Source: Clavulina sp. PMI_390 (lineage: Eukaryota > Basidiomycota > Agaricomycetes > Cantharellales > Hydnaceae). From it: a stretch of 64,000 nucleotides of DNA. Below the pieces are notes generated by a model. That model saw only the letters and a program-made list of their open reading frames with translations, did no database searches and was not told where the DNA came from. Shown piece after piece: positions 47,863 to 59,759 of the stretch. The position numbers were made by a program, and so were the translations under genes. The DNA is taken from contig WIDE01000053.1 of assembly GCA_015039315.1 (NCBI GenBank), positions 94,429 through 158,428 on the forward strand, in the 5' to 3' direction. Positions within the stretch are counted from its first letter, which is position 1. The number at the start of each line of letters is the position of its first letter.

Positions 47863-48162
47863 CTTATGTGTAACCCGAAAGAAGGATACGTCCTGAGATA
47901 ATGCGTATCTAGTACTGTTGTGGATAGATAGCGTTTGATAGTGCGTGTTCAGTCTTATAGTAACGGTAGAAGCTGAGGCCCCAATTTCGGGATAGCCTGG
48001 TCGCAACACGGTAGGCAACCTAGTTCTGGATCTGTTAGTGAGGCTGCAATGTGTTTAGGTCACAAGAGATCGTAGAAAAAACAACCTGAAATGCGAGTGG
48101 CCTGTTTGACTCGATTCCCACGACCTATCTGCTCATCTCGATCTAGCTTGACGGCACCAGTC
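47863..48162. promoter_or_regulatory. Divergent promoter, F-box copy F / CobW gene
   Basis: 300 bp between the two start codons. It contains the optional in-frame ATGs of both genes (48018 minus, 48091 plus). No specific motif was recognised. Confidence 0.4.
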
Positions 48163-49723
48163 ATGGCCACATTGAAACCGATTCCTATCACCGTCTTCAC
48201 AGGCTTCCTCGGAAGTGGAAAAACTAGCATTATACTTTCACTGCTTCCCCAGCTCCCGTCAGACTACAAGGTCGTCCTGCTGAAAAATGAGTTTGGCGAC
48301 GTCGAAGGTGCATTATCATCATCATCATCGACATGACATAGTGGTGCCGCATCGCATGTGAATGTCTGCCAACCCACTGTGATGTACCATCGTAATCTGA
48401 CTTAAGAATCTGATATTCGTCTTGGTTTTGTTCTGGTCTGCCATGCCACGTCCGATCCATCATTGCAACGCGCACAGTGGATAGTCAGCTTGCAAAGCAA
48501 TCAAGTCTTGCTGCCGTGAGCGAGATTTTGAATGGTTGCATGTGAGTACATCCACGGTTGTTCTCTGGATGCATTCTGAATGACTCTTTTTTCTGATTGT
48601 TAAGGTGCTGCGTGCTCGTCGGTCAGATGAAGACAGCTATTCTGGAGATTCGAGGTCAGTAGTCCGAAAATGCGCCAGGTTGTCCGGAGAGATATTGAGT
48701 CGATTATCTCTGCTCCGCTATGCCATATAGAGAAATTCAGGCCAGACCGCATCATCATCGAGTCCTCGTGCGTCTCACCCCAGTTTTGCCTTCAGTTCTC
48801 TAGCACTGGCTGATATCCGAAACGACGCTAGAGGATCGGCCTTCCCAGCGACCCTTGCATTTCAGATCCGCGAACTCGAGCGCGAGACCACCGGCGATCT
48901 CAAGCTCGATGCGATCGTCACTGTCATCGATGCAGAGAACTTCGTTGGGTACGAGGATACGAGCACTACTGCCAAGATGCAGGCGCAATACTCAGATATC
49001 TTGCTAATCGTGCGTATAATTCATTCGACTATGGAAGACCTGTTTCTGGCATTTACTATCTCGTTGATATTGGGATTCATCATAGAACAAATGGGAGCAC
49101 GTACGCTATTTTCGTATCTATTTCCCTTCGGTGATTTATTGACGTCTGCTGTTTTATCCTAGGTATCAATGCGCCAGCTGGACATAGTGATGGATCACCT
49201 CTTCACGCTCAACGAGCTCACTCCTAAGATCAAGTGCATTGGGAGGAATGGGGTTGACCCCTCCCTGCTCTTCGGAATTGACTCGAAGCTCTTCCAGTCC
49301 CCGGACGACCATTCGACACATGGTACGGGCGACAGTGATCACCACCACCATCACCAGGAGGACGGTTCGCAGCACGATGAAGTCGAAGTAGCGACGATTC
49401 TCGCTAGGGAAGACTCGCCATCATCCTCTGCTACGATTACAAGAGATGCTCTTGACAAAGCGCTTGCTACACTACCAAAGGATGTCATCTATCGCGTCAA
49501 AGGTTACGTTCCTCTTGCTCCGTCAACCGCGTCCACCCCTATGAGTTCACCAGAGGTTGTCATTCTCAATTGGGCGTTTGGGCGAATCGAGATTACTCCA
49601 CACGTGTCAGCATCACAAGATAGTCCAAGCCAGCTTAGACTATCGGTCATGGGTGAGAGGGGAGAGGTGAAGCGGAAGTGGGCCGTGAGGCTTGCTGATG
49701 CTCTGGGTGGAGTGGTGGTGTAA
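48163..49723 (+). CDS. CobW/COG0523 GTP-binding metal chaperone (ZNG1-like)
   Basis: Seven exons (48163-48307, 48478-48541, 48605-48654, 48731-48767, 48832-49009, 49086-49100, 49163-49723) give 349 aa. G domain: Walker A GFLGSGKTSI, switch block NEFGDVEVDSQL, the metal-binding GCMCC motif (restored across an intron), IIIESSGSAFPATLA, and LLINKWEHV as the guanine-specificity loop. Exon 6 is only 15 nt and encodes NKWEH. A His/Asp-rich loop (DHHHHHQED) lies between the two domains; the CobW C-terminal domain starts about residue 265 (VIYRVKGYVPL, WAFGRIEIT). Related proteins hand zinc to client enzymes in a GTP-dependent way. The ATG at 48163 is preferred to 48091 because the extra 24 residues have no family match. 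Confidence 0.92.
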
Positions 49724-50021
49724 TATGAACCCAAGATGTACTAAGATGGTGACATAGACACCTAGAGTCACGTACAGCTGTAGAATGTAGTTCATTGGGC
49801 TTCGTCGCGCTCAACTAATGCAGTGTTCTTGTGGTCACGAAGACGATGGGCGCGCCCAAGACTCAGGAACAGACTCAGGCAATTGGGGTGATGGGAATCA
49901 TTCATAGCATGAGCCGAACCCTCAGTTACGAGGGTCGGAGAGGACCACATGACAACATACACAACAGCAATGTACCGAAAGAAGAAGCACCAGAATGTGC
50001 ATCTCTTAAGAAAGTGTGCAC
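49724..50021. other. Convergent 3' ends, CobW gene and RPS20
   Basis: 298 bp hold both 3' UTRs. Nothing else is seen. Confidence 0.5.
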
Positions 50022-50697
50022 TTAAGAGGCGATGGTGACCTCGACCTCGACACCAGGGGCAAGAGACATGGAGGTCTAAAAGGAGGAGGAAAGGGGGAAA
50101 AAGCATGTTAGTATATTTAGAAAACCGGAGTAGATCGAGAGGGGGAAGAAGTGAAACGAAAACACGCACGATCTCCTTAACGATCTCAGAAGAGGAGTGG
50201 AGGTCGATCAGGCGCTTGTGGACCTTGAGCTCGTACTGGTCCCAAGTCTTCGAACCCTCACCGCAAGGCTATATGATGATTTAGAGCGAGCACGAAGGAT
50301 TTTGTAAGTAGCAGAAAGTAATCGGGAGAGATAGAGGAGTATACTTGCCGTCTTACGGGTGGAGATGCGGAGAACCTTGGTGGGCAGGCGGATGGGACCC
50401 TTGACACGGAGGTCACGGTCGCGGCCGCGGGCAATCAGGTCGCGAGAGACTATTTCACGAGGAAAGGATGCGAAGAGCAAAAAAGTTTTGGGAAGCACCA
50501 TGACAGATCGAGTTAGCACACAATGCATCGGGAGATAGAGACAACAATTCTTGTCGGAGATTGATATAATACGCACACTTCTCAAGGTTGGCAACGTTGC
50601 TGCTGGTAAGCGTGATGCGGATTTTGTGGGACTTGGCGGCAGGGATCTGAGCGCCAGTGGCATCGTAGTCTTTCTCGCCCTTAGCGACGTAAGCCAT
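50022..50697 (-). CDS. RPS20: 40S ribosomal protein S20 (uS10)
   Basis: Four exons (50697-50577, 50449-50349, 50268-50170, 50075-50022) give 124 aa, the expected length. Family blocks: [70 protein letters not shown] and [11 protein letters not shown]. Part of the head of the small subunit. Intron 2 fits only as GC-AG: the exon must end AAGACG, the intron starts GCAAGT, and exon 3 resumes with CCTTGCGGT (ThrArgLysThr, ProCysGly). Intron 1 donor was set at GTGCGT because that gives the correct phase. Confidence 0.97.
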
Positions 50698-51026
50698 TTT
50701 GCACGATTAGGGAAAATGGAACAGCGGTGACTTCTAAAGAGATGAGTGTAAAGGGCTGAGCAAAGAGGCAGGGGTTGTGTGCGTGGAGAGGACTCACTCG
50801 GACGTGGTGGGGGTGAACTGACCAGTTTCTTGTGGGAACTGGTCTCGTGACCCGTACGCGTTACGTCAGCCAGGTGGTCTGTGGCTGTGTCGACGAATGG
50901 GCGTTCGCATTCAAAAGGTGTAGGCAACACTCGGAACCAGAATTTGTGAATAAGGGAGTTCTATCCAGATGCATTAATACTACGCTATCATCTTCTACAT
51001 CAATGTTGAATGATAACGACTGCCGC
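50698..51026. other. Intergenic gap, RPS20 promoter and COX12 3' flank
   Basis: 329 bp upstream of RPS20 on the minus strand. The minus strand is pyrimidine-rich at 50720-50790, as is common for ribosomal-protein promoters and leaders. No gene is seen. Confidence 0.45.
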
Positions 51027-51803
51027 TCATGGCTCGAGGGATACTGGGAAGGCATTGGACTCGCGCTGCTCATCAAAGCGAGAGATCTGAAATGGTTGAT
51101 ACTTAGTACGGGGTCGCTGAGACAGGGTGGACTGATGAATGGACATACCCAGTCATCTACAAAAGGTAAGTGACGAAGTGAGTAAATAGGAACACATGTT
51201 CACAGAGAAAGCACAGGACGTACTGGGGCACAGCGAGTTGTAGGCACGGAAGAACTGCTTGCATGGCGCAAATTCATCGCCCCTGGTTTAATAGGTAACG
51301 AAACAGAAAAGGTCAACAACTATTGAGCCGGAACAAGTACCGGTAGAAATCGGGTGCTCACTTGGCGCTATAGAGAGGGAGGCGAAAATGTTAGTATCCA
51401 ATGTGAGATGACCAGAACGAGACCGCACATACGCTATGCACTTGTGGTAGTCGACATAGTTCTGGAAGCTAAAGACAAGTTGTCGCGGAATTGAGCGAAT
51501 GAGAATGGTCGAGAATCCAAACAAAGGTTGTCGTTGCAATTTTGAGCCATCGTCCGGTTCAGAACAGCAAAATTCTATCTTACCAGTGGCGTGACTGGTT
51601 AGTGTTGGGGAACCGGGCTAAGTCATAAGTTGGGTTAGGTGTGGAAGAAACAGCATGGTTGTTGTCAGGTTTCTCACCATCGAAGCCAGCGGTTTGGAAG
51701 ACAATAGGCCTAGGAGTAATAAGCAAGAAAACTATGAGATGTTTTCTCGTCAGTCTAGTGGCAGTATATGGCCTTACTTCTGGGCGGCAGCTTCCTCAGA
51801 CAT
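51027..51803 (-). CDS. COX12: Cytochrome c oxidase subunit VIb (Cox12)
   Basis: Nuclear-encoded subunit on the intermembrane-space side of complex IV. Eight exons encode 86 aa: 51803-51778, 51709-51678, 51617-51584, 51468-51433, 51367-51362 (6 nt), 51282-51224, 51156-51149 (8 nt), 51086-51027. The product has IVFQTAGFDARFPNTNQSRH, a CX9C (CFQNYVDYHKC) and a CX10C (CKQFFRAYNSLC), the twin motif that forms disulfides after Mia40 import. It ends DWISRFDEQRESNAFPV. No presequence, as expected. The two micro-exons are needed to keep frame and to give CIAAKGDEFAPC and CPNDW. Divergent from the chromatin gene starting at 51906. Confidence 0.95.
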
Positions 51804-51905
51804 GGTAGGGGATAATTGAGAATGTCACTGTCACGTGGGTGGATACCAAACAAGGCCAAGCAGTTTGTGTGACACTGTCACGCTTTCGTTGAATTGCCGT
51901 TGCCT
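51804..51905. promoter_or_regulatory. Bidirectional promoter, COX12 / DDT-PHD gene
   Basis: Only 102 bp lie between the two start codons, so the two transcripts must share or interleave their promoter elements. A CACGTG box (51833-51838) is present. In other fungi such E-box-like sites bind bHLH factors of respiratory genes; relevance here is inference. Confidence 0.55.
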
Positions 51906-54900
51906 ATGGGGGACCTGCCTCCAAAGCTGCAAGCTCTACGGCAAAGCAACACGTTTGCCGCGCTCTGCCACTTCCTGCACACGTTTCAAGACCCCATCAA
52001 GCTCGAACAATGCACCATCTCCGTAAGCGCGCGTTGTCTCTTCTGTTGTAGCCACTTCGCACGAACGCGACGCTTAACTGGGATTCGCCCTTGTCCTGTT
52101 CATCTTGTAGAATGTCGAGGACGACCTCGCGGGCACAGGCACCACTGTGCTGCCTCACCTGATCGCCCGTCTATTGATCATCATGACCCATGATAGGAAA
52201 ATCACGTACGCACCCACCCTCATTCGTTGTCGTCTTCATTCCCGAAGCGTGTTGTTTACAACTTGTGCATGCGTGACCAAACGCGTTCCCCCACTTTGCA
52301 GGCATGAAAACTTTACAGGTTACCTTAGACGCCAGTTCAATCGGCGCGTGCCGGGTGTTCCCAACCCCTTGGGCGCTGAGGACGAGCCTGTCGAGTGGCT
52401 GGACGTCGAAATGATGGATAAATTAGAATTAGTCTTCCGTCTCTGCGAGTGGCAGTTCGCTGGTTCTGGACGACTTCGGACAATGATGGGCGAGACCGAC
52501 GGAGAGGAATGGGTACGTTTCACCCGTCTATTGTTCTTCTGTGCGATAATTCTGCTCTGGCTCTGACTTATATTTCATATATTTTCACCCCATTTCCCTG
52601 TCCTTCCGCTCCCTGGATGCCCCTCTGTTGGTGTTGGCGTCTCATAGCGTCTCGAACCTGTTGGTCAAGATCGAGAAAAGAATACTTACTGGCTCATTGG
52701 CGAGAACCGATTATGGGTTCAGCGTCCTAATCCTAATCCTCCCCCACCACCCCCCAAGAAGCCTAAGCGCACCGCTCGCCCTACGTCATCGAACGGCAAG
52801 ACTGCCTCTAATTCTGCTCGCTCCAAATCTCGTAAAGCAGCCCCCACCCGCCCTCGTGGTCGTAATACCAAGGGCAAATCCTCCACCGAGAAGAAAGGAA
52901 AGGGCGCATCCACAAGCAACGGGACCTCACGTACCCGAACACGTGGAACACGAGAGCCCTCCCCAAACCCTTCACTACTCGTGACGAATACCCGCACTCG
53001 GAACGGCGGTCGTCAACCCTCCTCCCGAGGCAGTTCTTCCCGTCCTGTCCGTAGCGCTGCAGTCACAGCTAATGCAAACTTGAAGAAGCGCCCATTCCCC
53101 GCCGAGTATTTCGATGACGCAGGCGACGAGCTCGGTGACGTCGATTCTGTGTCGTCTCCTGCTGCTGGTGCAGACGCCCCTACTACACGGAGCAGCAAGC
53201 GTGCTAGGACTGGGACTACTACTGGTACGGGCACGCCCATGAGCTCCAGTGTCCCGCCCCCCACGAAGAGCACTCGCGCGACGCGCAATTCACGACGTGG
53301 AGACGACGATGAGCAGTGGCAGGCGATTCCCCAAGAATGGCTGCAGTCGGACGACGCTGATGCTGACACCAACGTTGACGATGCGGACCCTCTGTCAGAA
53401 GTGGAAGTAGGGATCCCTCGACCTGCTGCTCGTGGGGCAAAGCGCCGTATCGAGTCTTCCCCTGATTCATCTCTGAGCGATGCCCCTTCTCCGTCAGTCG
53501 CTCCCGCTGCATCTGCTGAGGGTTCGGGCACCAAGTCTGCCAAAAATGGGGCGAAGATATTCGACGACGACGAGTCTGACCTTACGGATTTGGATGAAGG
53601 CGAGAACGCGCAAGAAGAGGAGGACGAAGACGATGCAGCAGGCGTGGGAGAAGCTGAGGAAGAGGAGCAAGAAGATGATGATGAGGACGAAGAGGAGTAT
53701 GAAGAGGAGGTCGTGGACGAAGAGGCGGTAATCAGGCTCGAGTTTTCTCAGCCCAAAGACTGGGTCGAATGGGAGACGGTGAGTGATACAATCACTTCAT
53801 AAGACGGATCGACTTATCTCTTGCTACTTGCAGGTTTGTGTCACTCTTGAGGAGTGGGAGGAGTTCCCGCAGCAGTTCCACGGTAGCACGAACACAAAAG
53901 AGCGCCAACTGTACAAGGCGCTCATGGAGATTGCTGAGGGCGTTGTAGCGGCGATGAGGGTACTATATTTCACTCTTATCGTTTCCATCGTTCTTCTGAC
54001 GACTTTTTTGATGTCCAGGCTGCTATTCGCGAGGCCCAGAAAGAGGCGGCTGTCAATGTCCGCAAACGGTCCTCTCGTATCCAAGCTATTGAGGCTCAGG
54101 TCGAGTCCGAAGCCGCTGAGCGAAAGCGACTGCGTGCTGAGGCGGATGCTGAACTGAGAAGCAGAGATAAGCGTCAGGAGAAGCGAGAGCAAAGCCGTGC
54201 GGAGCGCCTGGCGGAGCGAGAGGAACGACAAAAGCAGCGAGAGGTGCGTCTCTTTGATTTCTCCTGCCTTGGGGCAGTGCGTCGATATTAAAGTACTTCT
54301 CCTAGATCGAAGCTGCCCTTGAGGCTCAGCGTGAACTGGAAGCAGCAGAGGCCGCCAGTCGGCCGCCGCCGCCTCCTGAGCCGGAACAGCCTGTTGAGAC
54401 GACTGCCAGCGGACGGCCTGTTCGAGGAACAGGTAAGGCTGCTGCTGCGGATGGTGCGGGCGCGAAGAGGAAGGCAGCTCGTGCTCCAGTACGAGAGCGA
54501 GAGACTGATTGGCTGCTCGATTGTGAGCTTTGTGGAGAAAGGGGCAAGAATGTGGTAAGTGTGAAACTCTCTTTCTGTCTTCCACTTGAAACTAACGAAC
54601 TATTGCATGTCGTAGAGGGAGGGTCCAGACGTCGTTTGCTGCGAGGCGTGCGGATTATGGCAACAGTGAGCGACTTACCACTACCTAATCAGTTATTGTA
54701 ACTGACCTGACATCGTCTAGTACTATTTGTTACGATGACCTTGACAAGGAGAAAGGGAAAAAGCTTCGAAATTGGGACGCTGAGCACTTCTTCTGTGACG
54801 ATTGCGAGCGAGTCAACAAAAGAAGAAGGAAGAACCCGAACCTGCGGCCCAAGCCCGCTCCACGCGTCAACGCAGATGGCCAGCCTGCCGCCACTCCTGG

Positions 54901-56485
54901 CCCAACCCCTGCGCAGCGCAAGCAGCCGAGGGATAAGCATATTACGCCGAAGGAGGTACCTCTTACTGCTGCGTATCCTGGAGGAAACTACCCTGGAGGG
55001 TGGAACCAGCCTGGAGCCTATCCATCGCCATCCACAGGACCACATCCTTATAATACCACAACCCCTCAAAGGGCTGTTCGCCCCCCAACGGGCCAGTACC
55101 CTTACACGTACCCTTCGCCCACCGTGCCTCCCCATTCTCAAATGCGCCCGGCCCAGCCTCCGCCAGTCCGACCGCCATATGCTCATTATCCACACTCCCA
55201 GTCTCCTGCTACCGGTTTCCCATCCCCCCATGGCCAATACCCACAACACATGCAAACGCCAGGTGCTGCTCCCTATGGATCGCCGTATGGAAACGGCACA
55301 CCGTCACTTCCTCCACTTCCCTCTACGTCTGGGATGTCTATTTTAGGTGCGCCAGGTGGTGGACCAACGCTTCCACCTCCACACCCATCTCATCTACTTG
55401 GAGCAGGTACTTATCCAGGACCAGCACGTAACGGCCTTACCAACAACATCCCACCAGGAGGCAGCAGTGCTACGTTCATGCCATCGGTCAACGGTCTTCC
55501 GCCTCCCACTAATACCAGTGGTGGTGGCTATCCTGTGCCGACAACGTTTAGGGATGGTAATGTTTGGCCCTCACCAACTAACTCTGTGAACTCGCCTCAT
55601 GCTTCCTATCCGCCTGCGTCACCGTTCCGGAGCAATGGAACTCCAATGGCAAATCAGTCGCCCTATCATGGCCATGGACAAGACCAGTATCGTAATGCCC
55701 TTCCCACAATGCCTTTGAATTCCATGACTCCAGGATCCAGTACTGGTTCATATGGTCAAGATCCACAATATGGCCTCTCGGGATCACAGGGCGCTCCCTC
55801 TCCATCTCAGCCCCATCAGTTTGCGGCACATCCTTCCCCAACTCGTCAGTTGTCCAACCCAGGCTATGGGATTGCTGGCTCACCGATGTCGACCCCTCAA
55901 GGTCCATTCCAGTCTCCTTCCTCTATGGCCCTTCCTACTACAGTTGTACCGCCAGCTGCAGCACCTCAAACCACTCCCCGTTACACCGCTGAGGAGGTTC
56001 GCCACTGGCAGTTCCCTCCTGCTCCCGGGGTAGATGTTGGCAAGCTGACGCCAATGGCTCCTGGGTCAATCCGGGGTGACCTTCGCATCGATCAAAAGAG
56101 TGGGCGAATCATCCAAACGCATGATCGAACGTGGAACCCTGAAACGGGGCTTCATGATCGAGACCAGTCTCTTCCTCTTCCACAGCCCCCAGTGCCGTCT
56201 CCGCTTCCTCCCCGGAAGCAGCCTCCCCAAGTCATGGTGGAGCCTCATGGCCCAAATCAGCACTTTTCGGGCTCCTTTAGCGCCGTCGTGCCAGGAGGTG
56301 GAAACGAGGTAGCCAATGTGAACGGGAGTGGTGGCGGGAGGCACGCTGACAAGCAGCAGGTCTATCAGCCCCCTCCAACAAAACCCCGAGTCCCTGTTGG
56401 GGGAGCAGCGATTGACAATCTTGCTGCCCTAGCTGAAGCGGCTCAGGCGCAGGCTCACGTTACGCCTCCTCCGAACCCCGTATAA
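51906..56485 (+). CDS. DDT/WHIM-type chromatin protein with PHD finger
   Basis: Nine exons (51906-52022, 52111-52205, 52302-52512, 52648-53778, 53834-53959, 54019-54243, 54306-54554, 54616-54665, 54721-56485) give 1322 aa. Residues 1-140 are helical (FAALCHFLHTFQDPIKLEQC). At 142-170 EWRLEPVGQDREKNTYWLIG then NRLWVQRP matches the WHIM/WSD block of ISWI-associated subunits such as RSF1 and CECR2. A basic, then very acidic region follows (about 180-500). A Glu/Arg-rich coiled coil (560-660) precedes a C4HC3 PHD finger at about 708-757 (CELCGERGKNV, CCEACGLWQH, FFCDDCERV), which reads histone tails in related proteins. The last 550 residues are Pro/Gly/Tyr-rich and probably disordered. A nuclear chromatin-remodelling subunit is likely; the exact complex is unknown. 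Confidence 0.8.
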
Positions 56486-56879
56486 TAAGTTAACTTCCAA
56501 CAATTTGCTCCCTTCCTAAATGGCCTATAAACTAGACCTTTTCTTGACGATTTTATCACCTTATTCGCTCTATAAATGTTTTTGCTCCCCACGACGTCCT
56601 TTCAACTAAATATCCCCTTAGTATATATACGCCTACACAAGGACAGTTCTGAATGTTTCCCCAAAGCCTGGCGTCTGTAATCCCAAAGTAATGTCAATAA
56701 AAATCTTGTTTGTTTGTTTACCTCGACGACCTGGTCCTGGCCTGTCTGCCGAAATCATCGGTGGCGAAAACCATCTACAAGTGCTCTAGATAGATTGAGA
56801 TCATCAAAAGTCTTTTTAAGGGGCATCTCAGGCCTCTGCTCTCTCTGTCACTCGCTTTAGACGCGTTTCATCAAAACGC
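56486..56879. other. 3' UTR of the PHD gene and promoter of the helicase gene
   Basis: 394 bp between two same-strand genes. A poly(A)-like AATAAA is at 56696-56701. The helicase promoter must lie in the following 170 bp. Confidence 0.5.
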
Positions 56880-59759
56880 ATGCCTTTCAGCACCCCTCCA
56901 TGTATGCTCGTCACAAAAATTGATGCTGAACATTGCGAATCTAAACCTGTAAACCTTCTCAGCGACGCCTAAAAAGCTCCAAAATCCTCTGACAAACGGG
57001 AACAAGCGCTCTCATGGCAAAATTGCTTCGGCAAGTGTAACTTCTGCCGGTGGCACAAAGACGGTCTACCTGGGAGACAGTGACGAGGAGGATGAGGCTC
57101 GAGGAGAGTCGTCAGCACACCCTTCGCCTTTTAAAAAGCCGAAAATACCAGGTCCATCTTTCGGGCCAACCCAGAACAACAAAAAAGTAATGCAGAAAGC
57201 CGCAGCGTTGCTTGAGCAACGACGACAATTACCTATTTGGAAAGGTGCGTGTTACCCTCTTCTGCCTGTCGAGAAGTGCTGAAACTTGTTCATTTAGGCA
57301 AGGAAAGCCTCAAACAAGCTGTTAAGAACAACGACACCATCGTTATTTTGGGCGAAACTGGAAGCGGGAAGACCACACGTAAGTCTTTGATGTTGCACCA
57401 AAGTCGTCTCCATTGATTCCCATCATTATTTCTTGCATAAGAGGTCCCACAATTCCTCTATGAAGGGGGATTTGCGGAGCACGGCATCATAGGTATTACT
57501 CAACCTCGGAAGGTCGCTGCTACATCCCTCGCAACCCGTGTAGCTGCGGAACAAGGCACCTCGCTTGGCCAGAGAGTCGGCTATTCGGTGCGATTTGATG
57601 ACAAGTCGTCAGAGGATACCGCCATCAAGTATCTCACGGATGGTATGCTCATGAGGGAGCTGCTCTCTGATCATCTGCTGTCGCAGTACTCGGTCATCAT
57701 TATTGATGAGGCTCACGAGAGGAGTCTTCGGACGGATCTACTACTATCTTCTCTGAAGACCATTCAGAAAGAGCGAAATTCACCCTCTACAGACGCGACC
57801 GTCGAGGATCCAAAAGGAAAACAGCGGCAGCGCGACTCCGTACCCTTGAAGGTCATCATCATGAGCGCCACTCTCGATGCTGAACGGTTTAGCAAGTTCT
57901 TCAACGAGTGCGTACATCCAGTCATCGATCGGCATGAAAAGAGGCATACTCATTATCTCGTTATAGTGCCAAAATATTCTATGTTCAAGGCCGACAGCAC
58001 GCCGTGAAGATGTACTTTTCTGAGACGCCTCAAGAGGATATTACAGACTCTGCACTTCAAACACTGTTCCAGATACACATGCAACAACCGGCAGGTGATG
58101 TGCTTGTGTTTCTTCCTGGTATGCCCTCCCGATTTCATCTCACTGAACATAAAAACTCAATTGGTAATCCTGTCAACGTTAGGGCAAGAACAGATTGAGG
58201 CCCTAGAAAAGTCCATCTCATTCCATACCCAAAAAATACCTGACGGTATAATGAAGGCGAATATTCTCAATTTGGCAGCTTCCAGTAACTCGTCACTGAA
58301 CCCACGCCTCATTTTCAGGTGCAAATTTGTCCTTTATATGCAGCGCTTCCACAGCACTTGCAGAATCGTGTGTTTCAAACAACACCACCGAACACGCGCA
58401 AAATCGTCCTTGCTACCAACATTGCCGAAACATCAATCACGATTCCTGGTATCAAATACGTGATAGATACCGGATTGTGCAAGGAAAAACAGTGGGTGGT
58501 GGCGAAAAACCGCGGCAGCGGTAAGGGGTTTCCTTAGTTGCTGTGGGGCCACATCTCTCATACCACACATCTCCGCAGGATTGGAAGCACTGGTTACAAA
58601 GCCGATCAGTAGATCCTCGGCTCAACAGCGGGCAGGTCGTGCAGGTCGAGAGGTGCGCTTCTCCTATATCCGTACTTTTCATATTCTTGATGGAGTCCAC
58701 ATAATTCCTAGGGGCCCGGGACTTGCTTTAGGCTCTTCACCGAGGAGGCATTCAAGGAAATGTCAGAAGCTGCGCTGCCGGAAATACAGCGATGCAATTT
58801 GTCATTTGCAGTGCTCCAAATGAAGTATTTGGGACAGGATCCCATCACCGCTGATTATATGGATCGACCGCGGACGGAGAACAGTGTGTCCTAGCTTATA
58901 GCTCGTGGTTTCTACCCCTCCTAACCGCTATCTCAATAGTCAAGCACTCCTTGCAAGTGCTGCTTCACCTCGAAGCCCTTACTCAGAAGGGCACGATATC
59001 ACCGCTAGGCAAATCTATCGCCCAATTCCCCCTTGATCCTCCCCAGGCGCGATCGCTTCTTGCATCCAAAGAAAACAACTGCACAGCCGAGACGATCATC
59101 ATTCTCTCGCTCCTCTCGACGTCAGGCACTGTCCTGCTCGATCCTAGTTCAGCAGACATGCGAGACAGCGTCAAGGACATCCGCAGCAAATTCCGACACT
59201 CCAGCGGAGATCATCTCACCCTCCTGAACATATTTCGGACATATGATGAGATCCTGCAAGGCACTGGCGCCGGAACAGTGGCAGGAAAGGGAGGCGCTTA
59301 TTTCGCTGCAAAGCAGTGGTGCGAGGCGCATTTCATTAACGAGCGGGCCCTGAAGGAAGCAAAGGATATCTCGAAGCAGCTAGCAAGTATCTGCGAGAAG
59401 CAGGGATTGGATCCCCACTCGACATGTGGGGACGATACAGATCGTGTCTTAAGGACCCTTCTCACCGGAAGTTATCAGTACTGCGCGTTCCTGACACCAG
59501 AGGGGACATATCAACAGGTTTATGATCGGCAGGTACGAGAGAGAATTTCTCGTGAAGTCTGATAGGGGCCGTCTAATATGTCCATTCAACTTTCTAGCCG
59601 GTCAAAATATTTCCGTCGTCCACAGTATTCCAACGCAAGGCCCCTGCAATCATGTATAGCGAACTTGTCATGACGACTGCTCCCTACGCTCGGACAGTCT
59701 CTGTTGTTCAGCCAGCCTGGGTAGTTGACCTCCCTGCTTATCGCACTCGGTCTGCATGA
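56880..59759 (+). CDS. DEAH-box RNA helicase, DHX33/Dhr2-like
   Basis: Eleven exons (56880-56901, 56963-57244, 57298-57378, 57442-57907, 57967-58118, 58183-58256, 58319-58520, 58579-58652, 58712-58883, 58940-59532, 59598-59759) give 759 aa. Motifs: [10 protein letters not shown], Ia [18 protein letters not shown] ([10 protein letters not shown]), [47 protein letters not shown]. The HA2/OB region follows (TPLG-like [24 protein letters not shown]). The short N-terminus and [20 protein letters not shown] point to the DHX33/Dhr2 branch, which acts in rRNA processing, rather than the splicing helicases. Intron 6 fits only with a weak GC donor (AAG|GCGAAT); using the nearby GTATAA would shift the frame. 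The first coding exon is 22 nt. Confidence 0.9.

Noticed and set aside
47863..48018. N-terminal extension of F-box copy F from the upstream ATG at 48018
   Set aside because: The 52 extra residues have no counterpart in copies D or E, while MAHVLPSEL aligns with their starts.
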